The position numbers were made by a program, and so were the translations under genes. DNA of 64,000 nucleotides from Pontibacter ruber (GTDB lineage Bacteria > Bacteroidota > Bacteroidia > Cytophagales > Hymenobacteraceae), in NCBI RefSeq assembly GCF_023630205.1, contig NZ_JALPRR010000004.1, positions 310,001-374,000 of the forward strand, written 5' to 3'. Every line of letters starts with the position of its first letter. The first letter of the stretch is position 1. Positions 37,497 through 47,459 of this stretch are shown piece by piece. A model generated the notes under the pieces. The model was not told where the DNA came from, ran no database searches, and saw nothing but the letters and a program-made list of their open reading frames with translations.

Positions 37497-39023
37497 TTAT
37501 TCTTCTGTTTTTTCCGGCTTCATCTGCGGGAAGAAAAGCACATCCTGTATCGAGTGTGAATTCGTCATGATCATGCTCAGGCGGTCGATACCGATGCCCA
37601 GGCCAGCGGTTGGCGGCATACCGTACTCCAGGGCGCGCAGGAAGTCTTCGTCCAGTACCATGGCTTCCACGTCGCCGCGGCGGCCAAGCTCCAGCTGCTC
37701 CTCAAAACGGGCACGCTGATCGATCGGGTCGTTCAGCTCAGAGAAGGCGTTGCAGATCTCTTTGCCATTGCAGATCGCTTCGAAGCGCTCTACCAAGCCT
37801 GGCTTGCTGCGGTGCTTCTTGGCTAGCGGGCTCATCTCTACCGGATAGTCGGTAATGAAAGTTGGCTGAATCAGGTTTGGCTCGCAGGTCTCGCCGAAGA
37901 TCTCGTCGATGATCTTGCCTTTGCCCAGTTTCGGATCGATCCTGATGCCCAGTTTCTCGGCAGTAGCACGGAGCTCCGGCTCCTCCATTTCAGAGATGTC
38001 GATCTTGGTGAAGTGCTCGATCGCTTCGAACATCGTGAAGCGTTTCCACGGACGCTGGAAATCGATCACGTTGTCGCCTACCTGTACTTTGGTAGTGCCG
38101 TGCAGGTCCATGGCTACTTTCTCCACCATTTCCTCCACCAGGTCCATCATCCAGCTATAGTCTTTGTAGGCTACGTAAAGCTCTACCTGCGTAAACTCCG
38201 GGTTATGGAAACGGCTCATGCCTTCGTTGCGGAAATCTTTCGCAAACTCGTACACACCGTCAAAACCACCCACGATCAGGCGCTTTAAGTACAGCTCGTT
38301 GGCAATGCGCAGGTACAGGGTCATGTCCAGCGTGTTGTGGAACGTTTTGAACGGACGGGCAGCTGCGCCACCGTAAATAGGCTGCAGGATTGGTGTTTCC
38401 ACCTCCAGGTAACCTTTGTCGTTCAGGAAGTTGCGCATAGAACCTACCAACTGCGAACGCTTCTTGAACGTTTCACGCACGTGCGGGTTCACCACCAGGT
38501 CCACATAACGCTGGCGGTAACGCAGCTCCGGATCCGTGAAACCATCGTGCACAATCTCGTTACCCTGCTCGTCGATCTCACGTTTTACGATCGGAAGCGG
38601 CTTCAGCGATTTGGCCAGCAGTTTCAGCTCGGTTACGTGCACCGAAATCTCGCCTACCTGCGTTACGAACGCATAGCCTTTGATGCCGATGAAGTCACCA
38701 ATGTCGAGCATTTTCTTGAACACCGTGTTGTACAGGTCCTTGTTTTCGTCCGGCGCAATATCGTCGCGCGAAACATAGATCTGGATACGGCCGGTGCTGT
38801 CCATCAGCTCCGCAAAAGAGGCTTTGCCCATAATGCGGCGGCTCATCATACGGCCTGCCAGCGTTACTTCCTGGTAGTTGTTCTTTTCCTTATCGAAATT
38901 CTCTTTTATTTCCTTGGCAGTGGCAGTAACTTCAAAGAGTTCAGACGGATAAGGGTTGATACCCATTTTTTCCAGCTCTTCGCGCTCATGGCGTCTGCGT
39001 AGTTCCTGTTCGCTGAGTTGCAT
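37497..39023 (-). CDS. lysS: Lysyl-tRNA synthetase, class II
   Basis: Charges tRNA(Lys). The 508 residues contain the OB-fold anticodon domain (~50-190), class II motif 2 [19 protein letters not shown], and motif 3 [11 protein letters not shown] near the C-terminus. GGVEP-type signals of class I enzymes are absent. It is monocistronic on the minus strand and shares the 37434-37488 terminator with the YtxH gene. Confidence 0.97.
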   Translation of the reverse strand: MQLSEQELRRRHEREELEKMGINPYPSELFEVTATAKEIKENFDKEKNNYQEVTLAGRMMSRRIMGKASFAELMDSTGRIQIYVSRDDIAPDENKDLYNTVFKKMLDIGDFIGIKGYAFVTQVGEISVHVTELKLLAKSLKPLPIVKREIDEQGNEIVHDGFTDPELRYRQRYVDLVVNPHVRETFKKRSQLVGSMRNFLNDKGYLEVETPILQPIYGGAAARPFKTFHNTLDMTLYLRIANELYLKRLIVGGFDGVYEFAKDFRNEGMSRFHNPEFTQVELYVAYKDYSWMMDLVEEMVEKVAMDLHGTTKVQVGDNVIDFQRPWKRFTMFEAIEHFTKIDISEMEEPELRATAEKLGIRIDPKLGKGKIIDEIFGETCEPNLIQPTFITDYPVEMSPLAKKHRSKPGLVERFEAICNGKEICNAFSELNDPIDQRARFEEQLELGRRGDVEAMVLDEDFLRALEYGMPPTAGLGIGIDRLSMIMTNSHSIQDVLFFPQMKPEKTEE

Positions 39024-39258
39024 GCGATTATCTACTATAAGTGACAGAGTTAAATAAGGTGCAAAATTCGGAAATTATCGGCAGCTTTTAAACACATATT
39101 TTCTTATACCTGGTAAAAAGCGAATACAAGTATAGTAGAGTAAGTATAAGGCAGAGCAGACGGCTCTTTTTCATGCTGTTATACTTTGGCTTTTGCCACT
39201 TCCGTATACTTGCAAAAGCAGGTGAAATCCTGTAAATTGTAGTTATAGCTATACTTGT

Positions 39259-41199
39259 ATGAAGCCCTCCAATACGATTCAGGAACGCGTGCACGAGTTT
39301 CTGCGGCAGTATCCTCCTTTCAATATGATCAGGGAAGAGCAGCTCCGCAAGCTGGCTTCCCAGGTGCGGGTGATGTACTTGGAGGCCGAGCAGGTGCTGT
39401 TTACGCAGGATGATCCGGCGCACGCCTACTTTTATGTAGTGCGGCAGGGCTCCGTCAGGCTGGAGCAGCGCACCGAGGAGGGTGGTCAGCGGCTGGTGGA
39501 TGTTTGTGATGAAGGTGATCTGTTTGGCGTACGCGCCCTGATTGCCCGTAAAAACTACTCCTCAACAGCTACGGCGGCTGAGGAGTCGCTGGTGTATGCC
39601 GTACCCATTGCCTTGTTTGAGCCTATTCTGAACGAGAGCCCTGAAGTAGCTTTATACTTTGCTGCCGGCTTTGCGGCAGGTGCGCCGGTGGTGCGCAGCA
39701 GTATGGCCGATACGAACAAAGCCCGTGTAGGCCTTGGCACGAGTTATACTTCTCATCCGGTTATCAACCATCTGGAAGATGTGGTAAAAGTAGGGGCAGG
39801 AAAAGGCCTGGTAGCCTGCACACCGGACACTTCCATCCGGCTGGCTGCCCAGATGATGAGCGACAAAGACTCCAGTTTCATGCTGGTGACGGATGAGCAG
39901 AACTGGCCGCTGGGCATCACCACCGATACCGATATGCGGAAGCGGGTAGTGGCTGGTCTGGTGTCCATCAACGATCCGGTAGAGGAGATCATGTCGGCGC
40001 CTGTGATCACCATTGCCCCGGATCCGCCTATGGCTGATGCGCTCATCCACATGATCCGGCACAAAGTAAAGCACCTGTGCATGACCGAAGATGGCACCGC
40101 TCAAAGCAAAGCGGTAGGTGTATTGACTGAACACGATCTGCTGCTGGCGCAGGGAAACAACCCGGCCGTACTCATCACCGAAATAAGGCAGACCAAAGAC
40201 ATCAACAGCCTGCCCGCCATCCGCGACCGTGCCGAAGAACTGGTGCTCAAATACCTGGAGCAGGAGGTGAGTATTTCGTTCATTGCCAACATCATCACCG
40301 AAATAAACGATGCCATTATCGTGCGGGCGCTGCAGCACGCCGAACAGGAACTGGGCGAGCCGCCGTTGCGCTACTGCTGGCTGTCGCTGGGCAGCGAAGG
40401 CCGCGAGGAACAACTGCTGCGCACCGACCAGGACAATGCCCTGCTTTTTGAAGACCAGCACGCGGCCGGGGAGAAGGAGGCGCAAGCATACTTCCTGAAG
40501 CTGGCTGATATTGTAAATGAGATATTGATCAGCTGTGGGTTTGAAAAATGCCCTGCCGATATGATGGCGCGCAACCCCAAATGGTGTCAGCCGCTGCATA
40601 CCTGGAAGCAATATTTTTACCACTGGATACACGAACCCACAGAAGAATCGCTGCTGCATGCGTCCATCTTCTTTGATTATCGCCCTGTGTACGGCGATTT
40701 TAATCTAAGCAGGCAGCTGACGTCCTACATTTACGAGCACATCTCGCAGGAGCATATTTTCCTGCCTTACCTGGCCAAACATGCCCTGCAAAGCCCGCCG
40801 CCGCTCAGTTTCTTCCGGAATTTTATTGTGGAGCGGGGAGGGGAGCACAAAGACAGTTTCGATATCAAGCTGCGGGCCATGACTCCCCTGGTAGATGCGG
40901 CCCGGGTGCTGACGCTGGACAACCATATTACCGGCGAGAACAACACGTTCAAACGTTTTGCAAAATTGGCCGAACTGGAGCCGAAAAACGCGCTGCTGTA
41001 CCAGGAGGCAGCCATGGCCTACGAGATCATGATGCGCTACCGGGCCCTGAACGGACTGCGCAACCATACTTCCGGCCGCTACCTGAACCCGAACCAGCTA
41101 AACAAACTGGAACGGCAGGCGCTCCGCAACACCTTCAAACCCATCAGCGACATACAGGAACTATTGCAGGTGCGCTTTCAACTAAGCTATCTGGGATGA
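39259..41199 (+). CDS. cNMP-binding/CBS/DUF294 nucleotidyltransferase-like signalling protein
   Basis: 646 residues in four parts: a Crp-like cyclic nucleotide-binding domain (~15-140; EQVLFTQDDPAHAYFYVVRQGSVRLEQ), a CBS pair (~180-310), a DUF294 nucleotidyltransferase-like domain (~330-470) with SLGSEGREEQLLRTDQDNALLF, and a DUF294 C-terminal helical domain (~490-640). The G-S...DxD pattern is kept, so catalysis is plausible. Its end overlaps the exonuclease gene by 4 bp (ATGA). Such proteins are thought to sense a nucleotide and modify a partner; substrate unknown. Confidence 0.85.
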   Translation: MKPSNTIQERVHEFLRQYPPFNMIREEQLRKLASQVRVMYLEAEQVLFTQDDPAHAYFYVVRQGSVRLEQRTEEGGQRLVDVCDEGDLFGVRALIARKNYSSTATAAEESLVYAVPIALFEPILNESPEVALYFAAGFAAGAPVVRSSMADTNKARVGLGTSYTSHPVINHLEDVVKVGAGKGLVACTPDTSIRLAAQMMSDKDSSFMLVTDEQNWPLGITTDTDMRKRVVAGLVSINDPVEEIMSAPVITIAPDPPMADALIHMIRHKVKHLCMTEDGTAQSKAVGVLTEHDLLLAQGNNPAVLITEIRQTKDINSLPAIRDRAEELVLKYLEQEVSISFIANIITEINDAIIVRALQHAEQELGEPPLRYCWLSLGSEGREEQLLRTDQDNALLFEDQHAAGEKEAQAYFLKLADIVNEILISCGFEKCPADMMARNPKWCQPLHTWKQYFYHWIHEPTEESLLHASIFFDYRPVYGDFNLSRQLTSYIYEHISQEHIFLPYLAKHALQSPPPLSFFRNFIVERGGEHKDSFDIKLRAMTPLVDAARVLTLDNHITGENNTFKRFAKLAELEPKNALLYQEAAMAYEIMMRYRALNGLRNHTSGRYLNPNQLNKLERQALRNTFKPISDIQELLQVRFQLSYLG

Positions 41200-41897
41200 G
41201 GGACTGGCTGAAGCGCTTAATTGGCAGAGAAGCAGAGGCAATTACGGCGGCGACCCCTATGTTTTGGCAGCAGTACACCGCGGCTATGGCGGAGCAGGCT
41301 TCCGCTAAGACGCCGCTTGTAGAAGTTGATTTTGTGGTATTTGATACCGAGACCACCGGCCTTGATCCTAAAATTGATCGGGTGCTGTCGATAGGTGCAG
41401 TGCGGGTGCATGGCGGACAAGTGCTCATCTCAGAAAGCTTTGAATGCCTGGTAAAGCAGGAAGAGACGCCACAACTCAAGAGTGCCGAAGTACATGGTTT
41501 GCTCTCCAAACAGCTGGAGGAGGGACTGCCGGAGCAGGATGCATTGGAGGCTTTCATCCGGTTTACAGGCAACGCGGTGCTGGTAGGCCAGCATGTAGCT
41601 TTTGATATTGCGATGGTGAACCAGATGCTCAGGCACCAGGGTATAAATGACAAGCTGCGCAACCGAAGTATAGATACCGCCCAACTGGCCATTCGCCTGG
41701 AGCACCGCCGCGGCGACCACCATACCTTAAAGCCCGCCGAGTACAGTCTGGACGCCCTTTGCGCCAGGTATAACCTCCCCACCGACGACCGCCACACCGC
41801 CTCCGGCGACGCCTTTGCCACCGCGCTGCTGCTGCTCAAGCTGCTCTCCCTGGCTAGAAAGAGGAAGATTTATACTTTGGGGGAGTTGGTGAAGTAG
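41196..41897 (+). CDS. DnaQ-like 3'-5' exonuclease
   Basis: 233 residues. The DEDDh active site is visible: FVVFDTETTGLDPK (D, E), ACVAxx-like region replaced by GQHVAFDIAMVNQML (D), and the final HTASGDAFATALL (H, D). An N-terminal extension of ~45 residues precedes motif I. It is likely a polymerase-III epsilon-like or nucleic-acid-trimming exonuclease. Translational coupling (4-bp overlap) to the cNMP/CBS/DUF294 protein suggests a joint function, which remains unknown. Confidence 0.88.
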   Translation: MRDWLKRLIGREAEAITAATPMFWQQYTAAMAEQASAKTPLVEVDFVVFDTETTGLDPKIDRVLSIGAVRVHGGQVLISESFECLVKQEETPQLKSAEVHGLLSKQLEEGLPEQDALEAFIRFTGNAVLVGQHVAFDIAMVNQMLRHQGINDKLRNRSIDTAQLAIRLEHRRGDHHTLKPAEYSLDALCARYNLPTDDRHTASGDAFATALLLLKLLSLARKRKIYTLGELVK

Positions 41898-42328
41898 GGG
41901 GGAATTACGAATTACGAATGGAAAGTAGTATCTGCTGTTACGCATTTCCCAATCCGGAACCTTTGCTGCTGCGAATCTCCTAATCCGCGTGTGACTTTCC
42001 CCTGCCTTCTCCTAATAACAGGTAAGATAGTTTCACATCTCTTCCTGTCATTTCGACCAGCGGGAGAAATCTGATACGAGCAAAGTATAAACCCACCCCT
42101 GCACCCCTCTCTAGAGGGGAATTTCCGCCTTTGCTTTAGGTAAGACTATCCTTTCAAAATGATCCAACCACCCCTGCCCCTCAGAGCTGCGCTCGCTAGT
42201 TTCGAACTCGCGTTCTCACTAGTCTAAGGAGGGGAGCTTGGACGTTGCTTTATTTACAGGTATAAGTTTCATTGCTGCAGGTATAACACGGACAGGTCGC
42301 GACCTGTCCCTACAAATGGTTTCCAGTT
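41898..42328. repeat. GC-rich hairpins and palindrome attached to repeat copy 3
   Basis: Contains ACCCCTGCACCCCTCTCTAGAGGGG (about 42093-42119), a long hairpin at about 42160-42240 whose loop holds ~40 extra bases compared with the other copies, and the perfect palindrome GGACAGGTCGCGACCTGTCC at 42290-42309. With its flanks this last segment is identical to 22302-22329 over 28 bp (inverted). Confidence 0.8.
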
Positions 42329-42562
42329 TCATAGCCGCTCACGAAGCAGTGTCGTTTCCAGTCCTTGAGTTGAGCGCCTTCTGGGTTTCCGGTGCCCGTA
42401 AGAGCATTGCGACCGAAGGGTAGCAAAGGAAAGCTAGACAGCGCGATGCCCGAGGACGAGGCCTCGCGGCCTAAGAGCGCACCAAAGTATAAAATGAAAG
42501 TATAGGCTTATAAGACTGAGGAACAGAAGCAGCTACGAAGCAACAGGCTTGCCGGCTCAAAG
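42329..42562 (-). repeat. Dispersed intergenic repeat, core copy 3
   Basis: Diverged reverse-complement copy of 22057-22290. Conserved blocks are CGAAGCAGTG..TTCCAGTCCTTGAGTTGAGCGCC, GCGCGATGCCCGAGGACGAGGCC and the distal CTGAGGAACAGAAGC segment. It lies between two same-strand genes and so is not restricted to convergent pairs. Confidence 0.8.
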
Positions 42563-42660
42563 TATAAACTCCAGCTATTAGTATAGATTCTTCATCACTA
42601 TTCTAAACTACAAATTCAAACTAGCAATCAATTATATTTGCAGCGAATACACCTACAGCT

Positions 42661-43218
42661 ATGATAGACGAACAACACAACCCCTGGACAACCCTTTCCT
42701 CGAAAGACATTTACCAGAACCCCTGGATAAAGGTGCGGGAAGATCAGGTGCTGAATCCCCGCGGCGGAGAAGGAATTTACGGCGTGGTGAGCATGAAGAA
42801 CAAAGCCATCGGCATCATTCCCATCGATGACGAAGGCTATACGTACCTGATCGGCCAGTACCGCTACCCGCTGAATGAATATTCCTGGGAAATACCCATG
42901 GGTGGCGGCCTGATCGAAAACGATATCCTAGAATCGGCGAAACGGGAATTGCAGGAGGAAACCGGCTTTACTGCTACTAAATGGACCAACATTGCGCGGC
43001 TTCATACTTCCAACTCGGTAACGGACGAGGAAGGCTTTGTTTTCCTGGCAGAGGAGCTTACGGCCGGCGAAACTGCTTTTGAAGAGACCGAAGAACTGCA
43101 CATCAAACGGGTGCACCTGGATGAGGCCGTACGCATGGCCATGAACAATGAAATAACAGACGCTATCAGCGTGGCAGGGCTGCTGAAGGCGGCATTGCTG
43201 TTGCGCAGCCAACAATAA
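42661..43218 (+). CDS. Nudix hydrolase (ADP-ribose pyrophosphatase-like)
   Basis: 185 residues. The Nudix box is complete: GGLIENDILESAKRELQEETGF fits Gx5Ex7REUxEExGU. Upstream strands (IGIIPIDDEGYTYLIGQYRYPLNEYSWEIPMG) are the ADP-ribose pyrophosphatase type. Likely cleaves ADP-ribose or a related NDP-sugar; not proven. A TATATTTG element at 42633-42640 lies 20 nt before the ATG and matches TAnnTTTG, but no -33 TTTG is seen. Confidence 0.88.
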   Translation: MIDEQHNPWTTLSSKDIYQNPWIKVREDQVLNPRGGEGIYGVVSMKNKAIGIIPIDDEGYTYLIGQYRYPLNEYSWEIPMGGGLIENDILESAKRELQEETGFTATKWTNIARLHTSNSVTDEEGFVFLAEELTAGETAFEETEELHIKRVHLDEAVRMAMNNEITDAISVAGLLKAALLLRSQQ

Positions 43219-43355
43219 TAGCTGCAAGTATACCTGGTTCAGGAGGGTTGTCTGTTATAAATACGGCTGCCGGTTGAACTATTCCCATGTGAAAGGTGTG
43301 CCTAGTGTAGGAAGAGCAAATTGATAACTGACGGATTATTGTTACATTTGAGAGC

Positions 43356-44150
43356 ATGAAGCCCCTGAAATATATAGCACATCGAATCTATACAACCTGG
43401 TGCGTTACCTGGTTTATACTTCCGTTTGTGGTAACGTATCCGGCTCAGGTAATACTGCTGCGCAAACAGCGTTGGTATCGTCATGTGCACAACATTAACC
43501 GGTTCTGGTCTTCGTCGGCGCTGCGCATGTTTCTGGCTCCTATCTCGGTAGAGTGGCGTGCGCCATTCAGCGCCCAGAAACAGTATATTTTTACGCCAAA
43601 TCATAGTTCATACCTGGATATTCCGATGCTGCTGCATACTATTCCGGGTTTCCTTAACTTTGTAGGCAAAAGCTCGCTGTGCAAAATTCCGCTGTGGGGC
43701 AAAGTATACGAACGGCTCTATATTTCAGTAGACCGCAAAAGCGCCGTCAGCAGCGCCAAGAGTTATATAAAATCAGTACGAACGCTGGAAGAAGGACGTA
43801 ACCTGGTGATTTTTCCGGAAGGAACGATCCCGAAAACGGCCGGACAACAGCTGATGGCATTTAAAGACGGGCCGTTTAAGCTGGCCATTGAAAAGCAGCT
43901 GCCGGTAGTGCCCGTAACAATGCCCTATAACCAAAACTTTTTACCGGACCTGGACGGTAAGCTGAAAGTGCGCTGGCATCCGCTCAAAATCGTGCTGCAC
44001 GAGCCGATCGAGACGAAAGGCATGACGCTGCAGGATCTGCCGGCACTTAAAGAACAGGTATTCCAGGTTATTCAAACAGAAATTACGAAACACAATAAGA
44101 CGCATGTCAACGGATATTCAGACCATCAGAAAGTTAGCGCACTTAGCTAG
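43356..44150 (+). CDS. plsC: 1-acyl-sn-glycerol-3-phosphate acyltransferase
   Basis: Makes phosphatidic acid in the inner membrane. The 264 residues contain the acyltransferase motif NHSSYLD (HX4D) after an N-terminal membrane helix, FVGKSSLCKIPLWGK, FPEGTI and VPVTM, all in PlsC order. Its end overlaps gatC by 47 bp in another frame, a long overlap; the final 15 residues (HVNGYSDHQKVSALS) carry no conserved motif and may reflect loss of an earlier stop. Confidence 0.88.
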   Translation: MKPLKYIAHRIYTTWCVTWFILPFVVTYPAQVILLRKQRWYRHVHNINRFWSSSALRMFLAPISVEWRAPFSAQKQYIFTPNHSSYLDIPMLLHTIPGFLNFVGKSSLCKIPLWGKVYERLYISVDRKSAVSSAKSYIKSVRTLEEGRNLVIFPEGTIPKTAGQQLMAFKDGPFKLAIEKQLPVVPVTMPYNQNFLPDLDGKLKVRWHPLKIVLHEPIETKGMTLQDLPALKEQVFQVIQTEITKHNKTHVNGYSDHQKVSALS

Positions 44151-44391
44151 GCTTGAGTTTAACGAAGAGAAAGAGCAGGAAATGCTTCAGGACCTGAACA
44201 AGATCCTGAATTGGGTGGATCAGCTGCGCGAACTTGATACCGAGAGCGTGGAGCCGCTTATCCATATGTCAGAAGAAGTAAACGTACTGCGCGACGACGA
44301 GGCCCACAACGAGGTTAGCCACGAAGAGGCCCTTCGGAACGCACCTAAAAAAGACTCCGATTATTTCAGGGTACCGAAAGTGCTGGAATAA
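44104..44391 (+). CDS. gatC: Asp-tRNA(Asn)/Glu-tRNA(Gln) amidotransferase subunit C
   Basis: 95-residue structural subunit of GatCAB. The sequence IRKLAHLARLEFNEEKEQEM, the central ILNWVDQLRELDTESVEPLIHMS and the end EEALRNAPKKDSDYFRVPKVLE are characteristic. The start at 44104 falls 47 bp inside plsC, but no shorter in-frame start keeps the conserved N-terminus. gatA and gatB are not in the window. Confidence 0.92.
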   Translation: MSTDIQTIRKLAHLARLEFNEEKEQEMLQDLNKILNWVDQLRELDTESVEPLIHMSEEVNVLRDDEAHNEVSHEEALRNAPKKDSDYFRVPKVLE

Positions 44392-44406
44392 TCTGTTCAC
44401 CTCTAT

Positions 44407-47400
44407 ATGAGTAAAATTAAGTTTTGGAAAAACTGGGATAGGGATAGCAGGTATCCCTATCTTTTTTTGATGCTATTGGCTGTAGCCACGCTGCTGCTGG
44501 GCATCTACCACTATTTTACCGGTGATACTTATGCCTACGCCTGGGACAAGCTGTCGGAGCTGCAGGTGGTGCAGGTGCCTGTGCAGGAGCTTACGCGTCT
44601 GCTGGAGCCCTTCACGCTGTACGCTGACGGGTACCTGATCACAGAGCAGTATGATATTGCGGCGCCAGTCGTAAATACGTCGGCCGCAGTTATTTACCTG
44701 GTTATACTTGCCATTTGCGTGGCATTTTATACGGCTGCAATCAGCACCATGCGGCAGCTTCCATACTTTGGTGGCATCCTGCTGCTGATGCTGTTCCTGG
44801 CTTCCTTTAACCTAGACTTGCTGGGTATTTTTGGCAACGGGGCCAGCCAGACCATGCTGCTGGTTTGCATCGCGCTGCTGGCCATTGTAAGCTATGCTTT
44901 TCAGGCGTTTTACCCGAACGTGCGGCTTACGTGGCGTGTGCTGGCACTGCTCGGCGTGATGGCATTACTAGCAGGGCTGATCTTTACGGAAGCAAAATTT
45001 CCTGCTGCACTTACCGCGCTGCATCTGGTTAACTACAGTGCCCTTGGTTCTATTGTAGCCACGTTGCTTTTCATGATCTGGGTTTCTTACGAGAACGTAA
45101 ACGCCCTGCTCTGGATCAATACGCAGGCTAAAACGCCGGAGCGCAGGTTTAGTATGTGGCAGTTTATGCTTGTAAGTATACTTTACCTGCTCAACCTCTT
45201 GTTGCTGTACCTGCGCCACGTAGGCTACATTCAGGCCGATCTGTTTTATGTGAACGCCTATTTTATCCTACTGCTCTCGGTTGTGGCTGGTTTCTGGGGT
45301 ATGCGTCAGCGGGAGTCTATTTACGGTAAATTGTTTCCGTTTAAGCCAACAGGTGCAATCCTGTACCTGGTGTTTGCCATCATTACGTTTCTGAGCATAG
45401 GCTATGCCTTCGCTACTGCCAACGATTCCCTGACCGTACTTTACCACGACCTGATCGTGTACACGCACCTGGCGTTTGGGTTCATGTTCTTCATCTACGT
45501 GATGTTCAACTTCGGCAGGCTGATGGAGCAACGGTTGCAGGTGTACAAAGTGGTGTACCAGCCCAAGCGGTTGCCGCTGTACACGCTCTTCACGATGGGG
45601 GCTATCATGCTTGCTATTCTGGTGATGCGGACGCAGTACCGTACTTACTTTTATGCCTATGCTGGGTATTATAATTACCTGGGCGATCTTTACAAGGCTA
45701 CCAACAACGATATTCTGGCCGAGCGCTTTTACCAGGAGAGCGACCTCTACGATGTGAACAACGTGAAGGCCAATTATAGCTTGGCAGGTATGTACCGGGC
45801 AACCGAACAGCGCAACAACGAGATACTCAGGATGAAGGAAACGCTGGAGAAGCGACCGAACCCAAGGCTGTATGTGCGCCTGGCTAACCTGTACGACGAA
45901 AAAGAATACTTTTTTGAAAAACTGTACGTGCTCCGGCAGGGGGTAGCGGCATTCCCCGAGAGTGGCGAACTGTACAACAACCTGGCGCTCCTTTATACCC
46001 AGACAAGTATAGCCGACAGCGTAGCCTACTACTTTGACCTGGCACAGAAGCATACGTCCAACGACGACTTTATCCGCAGCAACCGACTGGCATACTACAC
46101 CAAGCAAGCCATGCCGAAGCAGGCAGAAGCGGTGCTGGACGAAGGGCGTAACGGCAAGTATAAAACACTGCGCAGCAACATGGCCGTACTGCGCCAACTG
46201 CTTGGCCGTGAGCCGGAAGAGAAAAAAGCTTTTGCCCCAGACTCTCTGGAGCAGGTAGAGGATTTTACGCTCTTTTACAACAATGCCCTGAGCACCCTTG
46301 GTACTGGCGATACGACACTGCTGAAGCCAGTGAACCGTTACTTGGCCTCCCGTGCCAATAACCTGTTCATGGAGGATCTGCTGTACCTGAAAGGGCTGGT
46401 GCACCACTACAACGGTCGTCCGAAAGAAGCCAGAAGTACCGTAGAGAACCTGGCGTTGGCATCTTCGGAGCGCAGCGGCTATTACTACAATGCGCTGGGC
46501 ATCTGGATGATGGAAGAACAGAACTATGCGGCAGCGGCAGCCTACTTTAAACTGGCTAAAGACCATGGCTTTAAGCAGGCATACCTCTCGCATGGGTATG
46601 CCCTGGCACTGGCCCATCAGCCGGAGGCCGCCAAAGAAGCTCTGAAAGAGGCAGGCTTTACCGAGGTTGAATCGGCAATAGAAGTAGCGCAAACGTTGCT
46701 GGCCGTTCTGGAGCAGGACCCGCAGACCATCGCCGCTCAAGCCCCCGATGAGGATAAAGTACAGTACCTGCTCACGTACCTACCTCACTTAACCACCGCA
46801 GAGCTGAATGCCATTGTTAATTCTGTTAAGGACAAGGAAATGCGCAGGCAGGCACTTGTTGCCAAGATAGACTACTACATGCAGAAACAGCAGTGGCGCC
46901 TGGCGAACGAAGCCATTAAAGAGGCCTCGCCGGTGCTGCAGCCGGAAGGGGAGCTGCGTTCGCAGTTGAACCTGCAGCAGATGAGGCTGTGGCTCTACAC
47001 CAGGAACTACGACGTGCTGCTCAGCCGCATGGACAACCTGCACCTGACCCCACGCGACAAGCGACAGAAATTATACTTCAGAGCCAAAATAGCAGAAGTT
47101 AAAGGCCGCGACCGCGAGGCTGCAGAACGGTACAACCAAGCCCTGAAAGCACTGCTCTACGATGAGGAAGTGGTGGAGTCGGCAGCTGTTTTCTTTGCCA
47201 AGCAGAGCCCGCGTGATATGAAGTCGTATAACGTGTTGCTGGATGGCATCACCTATAACCCGTACTCGCCGAGGCTGTACAAAGCCTATGCCCTGGAAAG
47301 TATAAACCAGGGGTTGGGCAGCTATGCGGAAGAGGCTTTGGTGTCGTTGCGCAATTTGCTTCCTGCCTCGGAATATAGTACATTTATAAAGAAATACGAG

Positions 47401-47448
47401 AAGCAGCGCGAGGCCGCAGAAGCACGTGCTGACGATTGGCAACTATAA
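44407..47448 (+). CDS. Large multi-pass membrane protein with TPR repeats
   Basis: 1013 residues. The first ~415 contain about ten hydrophobic segments (LFLMLLAVATLLLGIYHYF, AAVIYLVILAICVAFYT, GGILLLMLFLASFNL and more). Residues ~430 onward contain TPR-like helix pairs (YYNYLGDLYKATNNDILAERFYQES, LYVRLANLYDEKEYFFEKLYVLRQG). I do not recognise a functional family. The layout suggests a membrane-embedded scaffold with a periplasmic or cytoplasmic TPR arm; orientation is unknown. It lies 11 bp upstream of a LolD-type ATPase, so the two may be co-transcribed. Confidence 0.8.
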   Translation: MSKIKFWKNWDRDSRYPYLFLMLLAVATLLLGIYHYFTGDTYAYAWDKLSELQVVQVPVQELTRLLEPFTLYADGYLITEQYDIAAPVVNTSAAVIYLVILAICVAFYTAAISTMRQLPYFGGILLLMLFLASFNLDLLGIFGNGASQTMLLVCIALLAIVSYAFQAFYPNVRLTWRVLALLGVMALLAGLIFTEAKFPAALTALHLVNYSALGSIVATLLFMIWVSYENVNALLWINTQAKTPERRFSMWQFMLVSILYLLNLLLLYLRHVGYIQADLFYVNAYFILLLSVVAGFWGMRQRESIYGKLFPFKPTGAILYLVFAIITFLSIGYAFATANDSLTVLYHDLIVYTHLAFGFMFFIYVMFNFGRLMEQRLQVYKVVYQPKRLPLYTLFTMGAIMLAILVMRTQYRTYFYAYAGYYNYLGDLYKATNNDILAERFYQESDLYDVNNVKANYSLAGMYRATEQRNNEILRMKETLEKRPNPRLYVRLANLYDEKEYFFEKLYVLRQGVAAFPESGELYNNLALLYTQTSIADSVAYYFDLAQKHTSNDDFIRSNRLAYYTKQAMPKQAEAVLDEGRNGKYKTLRSNMAVLRQLLGREPEEKKAFAPDSLEQVEDFTLFYNNALSTLGTGDTTLLKPVNRYLASRANNLFMEDLLYLKGLVHHYNGRPKEARSTVENLALASSERSGYYYNALGIWMMEEQNYAAAAAYFKLAKDHGFKQAYLSHGYALALAHQPEAAKEALKEAGFTEVESAIEVAQTLLAVLEQDPQTIAAQAPDEDKVQYLLTYLPHLTTAELNAIVNSVKDKEMRRQALVAKIDYYMQKQQWRLANEAIKEASPVLQPEGELRSQLNLQQMRLWLYTRNYDVLLSRMDNLHLTPRDKRQKLYFRAKIAEVKGRDREAAERYNQALKALLYDEEVVESAAVFFAKQSPRDMKSYNVLLDGITYNPYSPRLYKAYALESINQGLGSYAEEALVSLRNLLPASEYSTFIKKYEKQREAAEARADDWQL

Positions 47449-47459
47449 TCTGAGCCTGC

